The notes beneath the pieces were generated by a model. That model saw only the letters and a program-made list of their open reading frames with translations, made no database searches and was not told the origin of the DNA. A program made the position numbers and the translations under genes. Below, piece after piece: positions 41,438-50,045 of a stretch of 64,000 nucleotides of DNA (within the stretch, counting starts at the first letter, position 1; the number at the start of each line of letters is the position of its first letter). This DNA is from a bacterium (GTDB lineage: Bacteria > Patescibacteria > CPR2 > UBA1875 > JAJYID01), in assembly GCA_030647205.1 (NCBI GenBank), contig JAUSJO010000005.1:1-64000 (forward strand). The letters run 5' to 3'.

Positions 41438-43543
41438 ATGGCGGATTTTTTAAATGACTTAAATGATATGCAAAAAGAGGCGGTAAGGCATACCGAAGGG
41501 CCTCTTCTTATATTAGCCGGAGCGGGGAGCGGAAAGACAAAGACGCTTGTTTATCGCATTGCATACTTAATTAGTGATAAAAATGTAGAGCCGGAGAGGA
41601 TTCTGGCGGTGACATTCACAAACAAAGCGGCAAAAGAGATGATTACTCGTGTTGAGAAATTGATTGGTCATACGGGTCGCAGACCTATAATGGGCACGTT
41701 TCACTCTATTTGCGCTAAGATTTTGCGTAAGGAAATAGGTGTTTTGGGCTATAAATCGAGCTTTACTATCTATGACTCTGGCGATTCTCTGCGAGCGGTA
41801 AAAATTGCCATGAAGGAGCTCCAGATTGATGAGAAAAAGATTAATCCGAAAACTATCCGAAACTATATTTCTTCGGCAAAAAATGAGCTGATTGGCTCAG
41901 AAGAGTATTCGGCGCTTTCCAACGGCTATATCCAGGAAATGGCCGCAAAAGTGTATTTTGAGTACGAAAAGATACTGCAGAAAGCTCATGCGCTTGATTT
42001 TGATGATTTAATCATGCGGACTGTAGAGATATTTCAGAAGTTCCCTGAAGTTCTAGAGAAGTATCGTCGTCAGTTTAAATATATTCATATAGATGAGTAT
42101 CAGGATACGAACCATGCGCAGTATGTTTTTTCTAAACTTTTGGCGGAAAAGTATGGGAATATTTGTGTGGTTGGGGACGACTGGCAGAGCGTCTATGCAT
42201 TTCGTGGCGCGAACTTCCAGAATATTTTAGACTTTGAAAAGGACTATCCGAACACCAAAGTTGTGAAGCTTGAACAAAATTATAGATCAACAAAAACAAT
42301 TCTAGACGCTGCTCATCATATAATAAAAAAGAACGAAAACAGGAGCGATAAAGAGCTTTGGACGCAGAACGTTTTAGGCGTGCCTGTGCTTACTTTTGAG
42401 GCTAGAGACGAGGTTGAAGAGGGAAGATTCATCATTGAAGAGGTCAACAATATGGCACGGGATTTAAGCGATTTTGCTATTTTATATCGCACAAATGCCC
42501 AGTCAAGATCACTCGAAGAACAGTTTCTAAAAGCAGGTATGAAATATCGAATATTCGGTGGGGTTAGGTTCTATGAAAGAAAGGAAGTTAAAGACATCGT
42601 TTCGTATCTCAGATTTATCGAAAATCCTAAAGATTGGGTTAGTTTGGAGCGGATTATAAATGTTCCGGCAAGGGGGATTGGGGCAGTTTCACTTACGAAA
42701 CTGAAAGATTTATTTCTTGAGCTAGAGTTAAAAGAAATTCTAGACAAAGTTATAGAAGAAAAGATACTTTCAGCTAAAACCGCTGCTAAATTCGAGGAAT
42801 TTATGAAGCTGATTATGAAGCTTCAAGAAGAAAAAGATACGATGCAGATAACCAAATTCATCGAGCATGTTATGAAAAAGAGCGGATACTATGATTCGCT
42901 GGATGATAAAACAATTCAGGGCGAGGAAAGGCAGGAAAACTTGAAGGAGCTTCTTTCTGTGGCTGAGGAATATGCGAAAGATAATGAGAAACTAACCCTC
43001 GGTGATTTTCTTGAGGAGGTGGCACTGATTTCTGATCTGGATAACTACTCTGAGGACGAAAAGTCGGTAACTTTGATGACATTACATTCGGCGAAGGGCC
43101 TGGAATTTCCGGTTGTTTTTATTACCGGCATGGAAGAGGGCATCTTTCCGCATTCAAGGAGCCAGCTAGACTTTGAAGAGATGGAAGAGGAGAGAAGACT
43201 TGCATATGTCGGTATCACGAGGGCGGAGGAAAGAGTATACCTAATAAATGCTCGTAGGCGGCTCCTATATGGAAACTACCAAACAAGTCCTGTGTCTAGA
43301 TTTATTTCAGATATCCCGGGCGAGTTTAGGAAAAATATCAATAGATTTGAAACAGGGCTAGATGCCAAAATTTATGAGAAAAAAATCCCGCAGTTTATGC
43401 CGGGAGAAAAAGTTTTGCATGATAAATTTGGCGCAGGGATTGTACAAGACGTGAAAGGTGATGAGATGACTGTGTCGTTTGAAAAGTTAGTTGGGGTAAA
43501 AGTTCTCTCGACCATTTATGCGCCGATAGAGAAGATAAATTAA
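41438..43543 (+). CDS. UvrD/PcrA-type superfamily 1 DNA helicase
   Basis: This is a protein of about 701 residues. Motifs in order: the Q-motif region LNDMQKEAV (about 8-16), Walker A AGAGSGKT (27-34), motif Ia TFTNKAAKEM, Walker B IDEYQDTN, motif III GDDWQSVYAFRGA, motif IV QNYRST, motif V TLHSAKGLEFP and motif VI EERRLAYVGITRAEER. A C-terminal PcrA-like tail (about 645-701) has HDKFGAG and VSFE, as in PcrA proteins that bind RNA polymerase. It is a 3'-5' helicase for repair and for removing obstacles from replication. It has its own leaderless-type promoter. Confidence 0.93.
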   Translation: MADFLNDLNDMQKEAVRHTEGPLLILAGAGSGKTKTLVYRIAYLISDKNVEPERILAVTFTNKAAKEMITRVEKLIGHTGRRPIMGTFHSICAKILRKEIGVLGYKSSFTIYDSGDSLRAVKIAMKELQIDEKKINPKTIRNYISSAKNELIGSEEYSALSNGYIQEMAAKVYFEYEKILQKAHALDFDDLIMRTVEIFQKFPEVLEKYRRQFKYIHIDEYQDTNHAQYVFSKLLAEKYGNICVVGDDWQSVYAFRGANFQNILDFEKDYPNTKVVKLEQNYRSTKTILDAAHHIIKKNENRSDKELWTQNVLGVPVLTFEARDEVEEGRFIIEEVNNMARDLSDFAILYRTNAQSRSLEEQFLKAGMKYRIFGGVRFYERKEVKDIVSYLRFIENPKDWVSLERIINVPARGIGAVSLTKLKDLFLELELKEILDKVIEEKILSAKTAAKFEEFMKLIMKLQEEKDTMQITKFIEHVMKKSGYYDSLDDKTIQGEERQENLKELLSVAEEYAKDNEKLTLGDFLEEVALISDLDNYSEDEKSVTLMTLHSAKGLEFPVVFITGMEEGIFPHSRSQLDFEEMEEERRLAYVGITRAEERVYLINARRRLLYGNYQTSPVSRFISDIPGEFRKNINRFETGLDAKIYEKKIPQFMPGEKVLHDKFGAGIVQDVKGDEMTVSFEKLVGVKVLSTIYAPIEKIN

Positions 43544-43550
43544 CATAGTT

Positions 43551-43945
43551 TGTCATTCCCGCGGAGGCGGGAATCTAGTCTTCCTTTAATATAATTTCCA
43601 CTTTTTTAGAAAAAGTCATTTTAGTAATTACTTTTTGATAGCAAAAAATCATTTATCCACTTTTGTTTGGGCAAAAGTGGAGCAAAACCCACCGACTAGC
43701 ACTACGAAATAGATAAAACTAATAAAAATTTATCATTCAAAACACGAAGCGTTTCACTAGAGCGTGCTTTTGTCCTAAAGGAACATTCTAAATTTTTAAG
43801 TTTTATTAACGACGTAAAGCGAGAGATGTAAAAAGTAATCTTTTTATATCTGAGCCGAGGAGTTAAAATATTTAACTATTTCTCCGTGATGTCGGGAAGA
43901 CTCAATCCTCTCTTTGGAAAAATCACGCCGGGGAATACGCGCGCT
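43551..43945. repeat. Composite structured repeat, copy 3, in a gene-free gap
   Basis: The gap 43544-44077 has no gene I can support. It opens with the palindrome ATTCCCGC/GCGGGAAT (43555-43574) in the common GTCATTCCCGC...GAATCTAG form. It then has TTTCCACTTTTTTAGAAAAAGT (matching 2594-2615), a second hairpin TCCACTTTTG/CAAAAGTGGA (about 43660-43681), and a long A/T inverted core (about 43715-43810). Next come GAGCCGAGGAG and TTTCTCCGTGATGTCGGGAAGA (about 43881-43901), then AAATCACGCCGGGGA. The order of parts matches 2551-2790, although the core sequence differs. Confidence 0.65.
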
Positions 43946-44008
43946 CCTTCAATTAGATATCCAATAAGAAAATACAAATCCAACAACCGCGACATCCCAT
44001 AAAAGTCC

Positions 44009-44037
44009 TTGACATGGGATAGGCAAATCAGTAGAAT
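44009..44037 (+). promoter_or_regulatory. Promoter of the Rpf-like wall hydrolase gene
   Basis: TTGACA (44009-44014) and TAGAAT (44032-44037) are 17 bases apart. The leader of about 35 bases contains a small hairpin TACCT/AGGTA (about 44046-44064). Confidence 0.65.
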
Positions 44038-44077
44038 AGTCCGCGTACCTATAAAAAGCAGGTAGGACACGGGTGAT

Positions 44078-45331
44078 TTGGGCAAAACAAAAACAAACCC
44101 TCTAGATTCTCTATTATTAAAGAGGCAGGTGTTTATTTTACTAGGCAGAACGAAAAATTATTTTTTCAATTCTCATCTAAAAATCAATTCAGCAATATCG
44201 CTTCTGGCATTTATGCCACTTTTTGCGGTTGCCTTCTCGACAAATCCGGTTAAAAACGGAAGTGTTATAAATGGCGTGGAAACTCCGCTTCATGTAGTTT
44301 GTGATGGGAATGTTTATGATACTAAGACAAAGGCAAATGTTGTCAGCGAAGCCCTCAAAGGAACGGACTGCGGATATAATGAAAACGATCTTGTTTCTCC
44401 GGCGCCGGAAACTAAGCTAGACGGTGCTCTCGCAGATATTTTTGTGACGAAAGCGACTCCGGTAACAGTAGTGGATGGCGGCAATGTCATAATGGCAAAA
44501 AGCGCATATAAAACTGCTGCTGATATTTTAAAACAACTAAAGATTACAGTATTTACGGAAGATAAGGTTTCGTCAGAACTTATCATGTCGGACTTTGGAG
44601 ATAACGGCTTGGGGCAGAAGATTACAATTATCAGAACCCCGGCTGTTATTTTAGAGGCCGATGGAAAAATTGCAGAAGTCAGGACCTCAAAAGGAACAGT
44701 GAGCGACTTTCTGGCGGAAAAAAAGATTACTCTTGGTTCAAAAGATGAGGTGGTTCCTGCGGTAACGTCTGTGATTAGCCGTGGTATGAAGGTTACCGTG
44801 ACCAGAGTAACTGAAACTGATGTTACTGAAGATGAGGTTATTCCTTTTAGTACCATTGAGAAGAAAGATTTTAATGTATATCAAGGGCAAACCAGCGTAG
44901 AGTCAGAAGGTCTAAACGGCTTGAAGAGAAAAGTTTCCAGAGTCGTAAACAGAAATGGTGTCCTGGCGAGCAAGACTCTTCTATCTGAAACAGTCATTCA
45001 AGCTTCAAAGAATAAAGTAGTTGTAATCGGCGTAAAGCCTTATGGTCACCAAGAACTTTGGGCAATAATGGTAGCAGCTGGAGCACAATGGGGTGTCGAC
45101 CCATCACAAATTTATCGGGTTGGAATGTGTGAAAGTGGTCTCACTCCTTCTAGAGTAGGCATGGCTTATGGTCTAATGCAGTACCAGAAGCCAACTTGGG
45201 TAAATGGGAGTAATAAGTATCCGGGTGGTAGATTTCGAGGAGCATCTATTTTTGATCCCACAGCCCAGATATATGTAACAGCTTGGAAGGTTTCCACAAA
45301 TGGATGGAGAGAATGGACTTGTAAACCGTAG
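44078..45331 (+). CDS. Rpf/YabE-like peptidoglycan hydrolase (DUF348, G5, transglycosylase)
   Basis: This is a 417-residue envelope protein. A membrane segment (about 36-54) is followed by DUF348-type modules (about 62-245; repeats of the TPVTVVDGG and TPAVILEADG kind) and a G5-like module (about 249-327). The C-terminal lysozyme-like domain (about 330-417) has the likely catalytic E352 in MCESGLTPS, and YGLMQYQ. Relatives such as Rpf and YabE cleave wall glycan and affect growth or revival. The start is uncertain: TTG 44078 is the best fit, with only AGGAC upstream. A terminator lies 52 bases after the stop. Confidence 0.8.
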   Translation: MGKTKTNPLDSLLLKRQVFILLGRTKNYFFNSHLKINSAISLLAFMPLFAVAFSTNPVKNGSVINGVETPLHVVCDGNVYDTKTKANVVSEALKGTDCGYNENDLVSPAPETKLDGALADIFVTKATPVTVVDGGNVIMAKSAYKTAADILKQLKITVFTEDKVSSELIMSDFGDNGLGQKITIIRTPAVILEADGKIAEVRTSKGTVSDFLAEKKITLGSKDEVVPAVTSVISRGMKVTVTRVTETDVTEDEVIPFSTIEKKDFNVYQGQTSVESEGLNGLKRKVSRVVNRNGVLASKTLLSETVIQASKNKVVVIGVKPYGHQELWAIMVAAGAQWGVDPSQIYRVGMCESGLTPSRVGMAYGLMQYQKPTWVNGSNKYPGGRFRGASIFDPTAQIYVTAWKVSTNGWREWTCKP

Positions 45332-45382
45332 GTAGATTAGTGGGTTAATGGGTGAGTAGGCAAATAGGTTGAAATTGTTTTC

Positions 45383-45422
45383 AAGGACAGTTCTTGCAGG
45401 AATGTAAGGACTGTCCTTTTTG
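45383..45422 (+). terminator. Intrinsic terminator
   Basis: AAGGACAGT (45383-45391) pairs perfectly with ACTGTCCTT (45410-45418), with an inner CTT/AAG extension, followed by a T-run. Confidence 0.88.
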
Positions 45423-45517
45423 GTTTTGTTTGAGCCTTGATTGATCATTGGCACTTGATATTTGATTATTGAATAGACCCGAGTGTAATTATGGTAGCTA
45501 AGTAAGGTAAAATCAGC

Positions 45518-45523
45518 TATAAT
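45518..45523 (+). promoter_or_regulatory. -10 box for the ksgA-metG-tatD operon
   Basis: TATAAT lies 25 bases before the GTG of ksgA. AGAAGGAAAC at 45537-45546 is the ribosome binding site, so this mRNA has a short leader. No convincing -35 box is seen. Confidence 0.45.
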
Positions 45524-45548
45524 GAGCAGGTAATCTAGAAGGAAACTC

Positions 45549-46424
45549 GTGGATTTAACAAACATTTTAGAACTAAAGAAACTCTTAAAAACCTATGGAG
45601 CTTGGCCGAATAAAGATTTGGGCCAGCATTTTTTGACTGACAAAAATGTTCTAGAGAAAATGATTGAAACGGCCGATTTAAATAAAAATGATGTCGTGGT
45701 TGAGGTCGGGCCGGGGATTGGCATTATGACGAAGGAGCTCGCCAAAAGAGCCAAGAAGGTTCATGCGATAGAGATTGATCCTAAGATTGCCGAAATACTT
45801 TCGACCATATGCGTTCAATATCCGAACTTGAAGATTGTGAGGGGGGATATCAGGGACTTTGACCCGAAAGGCATCGGCAGGTACAAGGTGGTGGCAAATC
45901 TGCCTTACTATATAACCTCGCATATAATAAAGAAATTTTTGGAAGAAAAGAACAAACCGGAAACAATAACGGTTTTGATACAGAGAGAAGTTGCTGAGCG
46001 TATTTGCGCCAAGCCGGGGAGGATGAGCATACTGGCGGTTGCCGTTCAGTTTTATGGTATACCGGAAATAAAGGAGCTCGTGTCGCCGCTGGCATTTTTC
46101 CCATCACCGAAAGTATACTCTGCAATTTTGAAGATAAAAGTTTTCAAAGAGCCGCTTTTTGAGGGCGTTAATACAAAAGCATTTTTCCGTTTGGTAAAAG
46201 CGGGATTTGGCGAGAAGAGAAAGATGCTTGCAAACTCTATGTCCGGTGGTCTGGGGATTGAGAAAGAGTTGGCGGAAAAGCTTCTGCGGGGAGCCGGCGT
46301 GGAGCCGATGCTCCGGGCGGAGAGGTTGTCGCTGGATGATTGGCGCAGAATTTATCTTGTATTTACAAAATATTTAAAACTTGGAGATGTCCATGAAAAG
46401 GCTACGGATAAAAGTGATTGGTGA
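45549..46424 (+). CDS. rsmA: 16S rRNA dimethyladenosine transferase KsgA/RsmA
   Basis: This 291-residue SAM-dependent enzyme dimethylates the two adjacent adenines in the helix 45 loop of 16S rRNA during small-subunit maturation. The GQHFLTDKNVL start region (25-35), motif I VVEVGPGIGIMT (50-61), the acidic VHAIEIDP (71-78) and the catalytic NLPYY (117-121) are all present. The GTG start is backed by AGAAGGAAAC. It leads a long co-directional run in which most genes overlap or nearly touch; acyP starts 32 bases before its end. Confidence 0.93.
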   Translation: MDLTNILELKKLLKTYGAWPNKDLGQHFLTDKNVLEKMIETADLNKNDVVVEVGPGIGIMTKELAKRAKKVHAIEIDPKIAEILSTICVQYPNLKIVRGDIRDFDPKGIGRYKVVANLPYYITSHIIKKFLEEKNKPETITVLIQREVAERICAKPGRMSILAVAVQFYGIPEIKELVSPLAFFPSPKVYSAILKIKVFKEPLFEGVNTKAFFRLVKAGFGEKRKMLANSMSGGLGIEKELAEKLLRGAGVEPMLRAERLSLDDWRRIYLVFTKYLKLGDVHEKATDKSDW

Positions 46425-46662
46425 TGTTCAGGGTGTTTTCTATCGATTTAGCGCAAAGATAGTCGCGGATGACGCCGGAATAACCGGTTGGGCGCAAAAT
46501 GAGCCCGATGGCAGCGTTTCTATGGTTATAGAAGGTAAAGATGAGGTACTAGAGAAATTCACGCAGTGGGCAGAGGAAGGCTCGCCAATGGCCGCGGTAG
46601 AGAAAGTTTTGGTGTCAGAGGAAGAGTATACAGGTGAGTTTAAAAAGTTTGAGGTTAAATAA
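46393..46662 (+). CDS. acyP: Acylphosphatase
   Basis: This 89-residue protein hydrolyses acyl phosphates such as acetyl- or 1,3-bisphosphoglycerate-type anhydrides. The signature GDVQGVFYRF holds the catalytic R18, and N36 in WAQNEPDG is the second catalytic residue. The length is typical. I choose ATG 46393 because CTTGGAGA ends about six bases before it; in-frame TTG 46381 and ATG 46387 also exist. It overlaps the ksgA end by 32 bases and shares one base with the rsmI start. Confidence 0.9.
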   Translation: MKRLRIKVIGDVQGVFYRFSAKIVADDAGITGWAQNEPDGSVSMVIEGKDEVLEKFTQWAEEGSPMAAVEKVLVSEEEYTGEFKKFEVK

Positions 46663-47315
46663 TGTTATATATAGTTTCCACTCCAATAGGCAATCTTTCC
46701 GATATAACCTTGAGAGCGCTTGAAGTGCTTAAAGAAGTTGATTTGATCGCCTGTGAAGACACAAGACATACGAAGATACTTTTGGACAAGTATGAAATTG
46801 ATAAGAAGTTAATAAGCTATCATCAGCACTCGGGCGAGGCGAAGATAGCCCAGATAATCGGTTTGCTTGAAGAAGGTAAAGATGTGGCAATTGTGACTGA
46901 TGCAGGCACGCCCGGGATATCCGACCCGGGAAGCAAGTTGATAAAAAAGGCGATTGAGGCTCATATTGACGTTACCTCCATACCGGGACCGGCCGCTTTT
47001 ACATCGGCACTATCGGTAAGCGGGTTTGATACATCAGAGTTTGTGTTCATAGGGTTCCTCCCACATAAAAAAGGTAGGCAAACAAAGCTTAATGGGATTG
47101 CCGGGGAGAAAAGGACAGTAGCGTTGTATGAGTCGGTTCATCGAATAAATAAATTGCTCGGAGAATTAAACGAGGTAATACCCGACAGAGACATATGCGT
47201 AACACGTGAGCTAACCAAGAAATTTGAGGAAATTTATCGTGGAAAACCGGGTGAGATTGAGGGTAAAGTAAAAGAAAAAGGCGAGTTTGCGGTCGTAATA
47301 GAAGGGAAGAAATGA
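46662..47315 (+). CDS. rsmI: 16S rRNA (cytidine-1402-2'-O)-methyltransferase
   Basis: This 217-residue tetrapyrrole-methylase-fold enzyme methylates the ribose of C1402 in the decoding centre of 16S rRNA. STPIGNLSDITLRALEVL (5-22), ACEDTRHTK (about 32-40), VTDAGTPGISDPG (about 80-92) and SIPGPAA match RsmI. The C-terminal extension found in some family members is absent. Start and stop codons overlap the neighbours by one and four bases. It has the same ribosome-maturation theme as ksgA at the head of the operon. Confidence 0.94.
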   Translation: MLYIVSTPIGNLSDITLRALEVLKEVDLIACEDTRHTKILLDKYEIDKKLISYHQHSGEAKIAQIIGLLEEGKDVAIVTDAGTPGISDPGSKLIKKAIEAHIDVTSIPGPAAFTSALSVSGFDTSEFVFIGFLPHKKGRQTKLNGIAGEKRTVALYESVHRINKLLGELNEVIPDRDICVTRELTKKFEEIYRGKPGEIEGKVKEKGEFAVVIEGKK

Positions 47316-47926
47316 TAAAAACAATTATTTTTGATAACCATGGGGTTATAACATCCAGTACCAGAGATGGAGCAACGGAAAAGTTCTCCCATTTTTTGGG
47401 CGTGAGCTATGACGAGTTTGAACGTGTTTGGGATACCCTTGAAGGCGATGTTGATGAGGGGAAGATTACAAACGAGGAATTCTTGCTAGAGTTGATGGCG
47501 AAAACTGGCTCCCATAAAGATATCGAGGGGTTTAGAAAACTTTATTTTTCCAGCTACTATCCAAAGAAGGATGTTCAGGAGTTTGCGAAGGAACTTGGCA
47601 AGAAATTTGAAATAGTGCTTCTAACCAACTTTAGTGATGCTTTCGACGAAGCTAATAAGAGATGGCAGCTTGAAAAAATATTTGGAGATAAAATATTTGT
47701 TTCGGGGAAACTTAGGATGAGAAAGCCCAATGATGATATTTACCTGTATGTTTTGAAAAAGCTAGGGAAGAGACCGGAGGAAACAGTATTCATAGATGAT
47801 AATCCTGAGTTTATCGAAACGGCGAAGCGGCTTGGGATGCATACAATCCTCTTCAAATCGCTTAAACAGGCAGAAAAGGGCCTAGAAAATATACTCAAGG
47901 ACGATTATGCCAAAAAAACCGACTAA
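47312..47926 (+). CDS. HAD-superfamily hydrolase, copy 1
   Basis: This is a 204-residue HAD hydrolase of the subclass with an alpha-helical cap. The nucleophile D8 is in IFDNHGVI, where the usual second Asp is His. Motif II is LLTNFSD, motif III is in KLRMRKPNDD, and motif IV is VFIDDNPEF. The helical cap fills about residues 15-75. The substrate is unknown; relatives act on sugar phosphates, haloacids or epoxides. It is paralogous to the next gene, shares the MRKPNDDI signature, and overlaps it by 20 bases. Confidence 0.82.
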   Translation: MIKTIIFDNHGVITSSTRDGATEKFSHFLGVSYDEFERVWDTLEGDVDEGKITNEEFLLELMAKTGSHKDIEGFRKLYFSSYYPKKDVQEFAKELGKKFEIVLLTNFSDAFDEANKRWQLEKIFGDKIFVSGKLRMRKPNDDIYLYVLKKLGKRPEETVFIDDNPEFIETAKRLGMHTILFKSLKQAEKGLENILKDDYAKKTD

Positions 47927-48542
47927 AGAGAAAAAAATAAAAGTTATTATTTTTGATAATAATGGAGTTTTGACTACAAACGATAGTGAAGACGGATACA
48001 ATAAAGTGGCCGAATTTTTGGAGGTAGAAACTCATGTTTTGAAGCCGGTTTGGTCGGGGGAACTTGCTCAAGCATTGGATGAGGGCAAGATAACTTGTGA
48101 TGATTTCTTGAAAAATGTTATGTCCATGGTCGGGGCAGAAAAGGACCTGGATGATTTTCGCAGCTTCTACCTTGGTAGATACGTGCAAAAGCATGAGGTG
48201 AGAGATTTCGCGAAAAGGATCGGTAATGATTTTGAGATAGCGCTTCTTACGAACTTCGGTGATGGTTTCCACGAGTTCAACAAAAGGTGGAAACTCGAAG
48301 AGATATTTGAAGAAGATAAGATATTTCTTTCTTGTGATATGAAAATGAGAAAGCCGAATGATGATATTTTTCTTTCCGCGCTTGAAAGTCTTGGTAGGAA
48401 GCCGGAAGAAGCGGTTTTTATAGACGATAATCACGATAATATAGATACAGCCGGAAGGCTGGGGATGGCTACAATATTGTTTGAATCGCTAGAACAAGTG
48501 GAAAAAGACCTCCAAAATATATTACAATACGATTATGCCTAA
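47907..48542 (+). CDS. HAD-superfamily hydrolase, copy 2
   Basis: This 211-residue protein is a tandem paralogue of the previous gene. The nucleophile is D17 in IFDNNGVL, again without the second Asp. It shares LLTNFGDGF, KMRKPNDDIF and VFIDDNHDN. The two copies have diverged in the cap, which sets substrate choice in this family. A lysine-rich N-terminus extends it by about nine residues. It overlaps the end of copy 1 by 20 bases and the metG start by 8 bases. Confidence 0.82.
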   Translation: MPKKPTKEKKIKVIIFDNNGVLTTNDSEDGYNKVAEFLEVETHVLKPVWSGELAQALDEGKITCDDFLKNVMSMVGAEKDLDDFRSFYLGRYVQKHEVRDFAKRIGNDFEIALLTNFGDGFHEFNKRWKLEEIFEEDKIFLSCDMKMRKPNDDIFLSALESLGRKPEEAVFIDDNHDNIDTAGRLGMATILFESLEQVEKDLQNILQYDYA

Positions 48543-50010
48543 AAAGTTTTACATAGCAACATCTATACCTTATGCTAACGGAGCGCCTCACATGGGTCAT
48601 CCGCTTGATCCTTTGTACGCGGATGTTTTGGCTAGATATTATCGCAGCAATGGGTACGATGTGTTTTTCCTTGTTGGTTTGGATGAAAATGGGCAGACCG
48701 TATACAACAAAGCAAAGTGTGCCGGGGTTCCTATCGAAGATTTTGTCGAGGAAATCAGATCAAAGTTTATTCAAATGCACGAGAAAATAAATGACACTTA
48801 CGATGGATTTATTAGAACAACTGATGAGAAAAATCACTGGCCAACCGCGCAAGAAATTTGGAAAAGGGCGCAAGATAATGGCGATATTTATAAGAAAAAC
48901 TACAAAGGCTTGTATTGCGTTGGTTGTGAGGAGTTCAAACTGGAAAGGGATCTGGTTGACGGCAAATGTCCGGATCATCTGACAAAACCGGAAGAGATAG
49001 AGGAAGAGAACTACTTTTTTGCTCTTTCAAAGTATCAGGATTTTCTCTTGGATTTATTTGATAAGAATAAAGATTTTGTATATCCGCAAAATAAATATAA
49101 TGAGGCGTATCAGATCATAAAAGGCGGACTTGAGGACGTCAGTATTTCTCGGCCGAAGACACGGCTTCCGTGGGGAGTGCCTGTGCCGGGCGATGATGAT
49201 CATGTGATGTATGTCTGGTTTGACGCTCTGACGAATTATCTCTCAGGAATAGGTTTTACATCCGACAAGAAAAAGTTTGAAAAATACTGGCCGGCAGATA
49301 TTCAAATAGTGGGTAAAGATAATAACAAATGGCACTCCATACTCTGGCCGGCAATGCTGAAATCTGCAGGACTTGAAATACCTAAAAAAATATTGGTTCA
49401 TAGCTATGTACTAGCAAAGGGTAATGTGAAGATGAGTAAAACCATCGGCAATGTAGTTGACCCAATAGAAATGATAGACAAGTACGGCGCAGATGCATTT
49501 CGCTACTTCATCCTTTCGAAGATACCTATCGATACGGATGGCGCATTTGACGAGGATCATTTCAGAGAGGTGTATAACTCAGAGTTGTCAAATAAGTTGG
49601 GAAATCTTCTGCAAAGGACGATCTCAATGATTAACCGTTACGATGTAAAAATACCAAAGTCAGAAAAAAAGGAACTCCGAGATGCTTTGCTAGATAATCT
49701 GAGTAAAACAAAAATGACCTTACGTGAACAGGTAAACGAGGAAACTGAACTGTTGCGTTTTGGTAATGCCTTGTCCCTTATATGGACACATGGGGTCGAT
49801 GTTTTAAACGAATATTTTGAAAAAAACAAACCTTGGGAAATCGCAAAGAGTAATCCGGAAAAAGCAGCAAAAGTTCTTCAAGATGTCCATGGATCTCTGC
49901 TGGTAATCGCGGGACTACTAGTGCCCTTTATGCCCGAAACATCGGAAAAAATGAAAGAACAACTTAAGACTCTAAAACCAGAACCGCTATTTCCCAGGCT
50001 AGAAAAATGA
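48535..50010 (+). CDS. metG: Methionyl-tRNA synthetase
   Basis: This 491-residue class I synthetase charges tRNA-Met, including the initiator. The HIGH-type motif is PYANGAPHMGH (12-22), and the KMSKT loop is at 299-303. A single zinc knuckle segment (CVGCEE...CPDH, about 127-145) is present. The anticodon-binding helical domain covers about 350-480, and there is no C-terminal EMAP/dimerisation domain, so this is the short form. It overlaps the upstream HAD gene by 8 bases. A short hairpin TTCTCG/CGAGAA lies between its stop and the first MFS gene. Confidence 0.95.
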   Translation: MPKKFYIATSIPYANGAPHMGHPLDPLYADVLARYYRSNGYDVFFLVGLDENGQTVYNKAKCAGVPIEDFVEEIRSKFIQMHEKINDTYDGFIRTTDEKNHWPTAQEIWKRAQDNGDIYKKNYKGLYCVGCEEFKLERDLVDGKCPDHLTKPEEIEEENYFFALSKYQDFLLDLFDKNKDFVYPQNKYNEAYQIIKGGLEDVSISRPKTRLPWGVPVPGDDDHVMYVWFDALTNYLSGIGFTSDKKKFEKYWPADIQIVGKDNNKWHSILWPAMLKSAGLEIPKKILVHSYVLAKGNVKMSKTIGNVVDPIEMIDKYGADAFRYFILSKIPIDTDGAFDEDHFREVYNSELSNKLGNLLQRTISMINRYDVKIPKSEKKELRDALLDNLSKTKMTLREQVNEETELLRFGNALSLIWTHGVDVLNEYFEKNKPWEIAKSNPEKAAKVLQDVHGSLLVIAGLLVPFMPETSEKMKEQLKTLKPEPLFPRLEK

Positions 50011-50045
50011 TAGATTCTCGTTTCGGCGAGAAGAGAGGGTAAAAA

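Noticed and set aside
43876..44085. 69-residue minus-strand frame in the 43.5-44.1 kb gap
   Set aside because: It overlaps the repeat end and the promoter of the wall hydrolase gene and has no recognisable motif.
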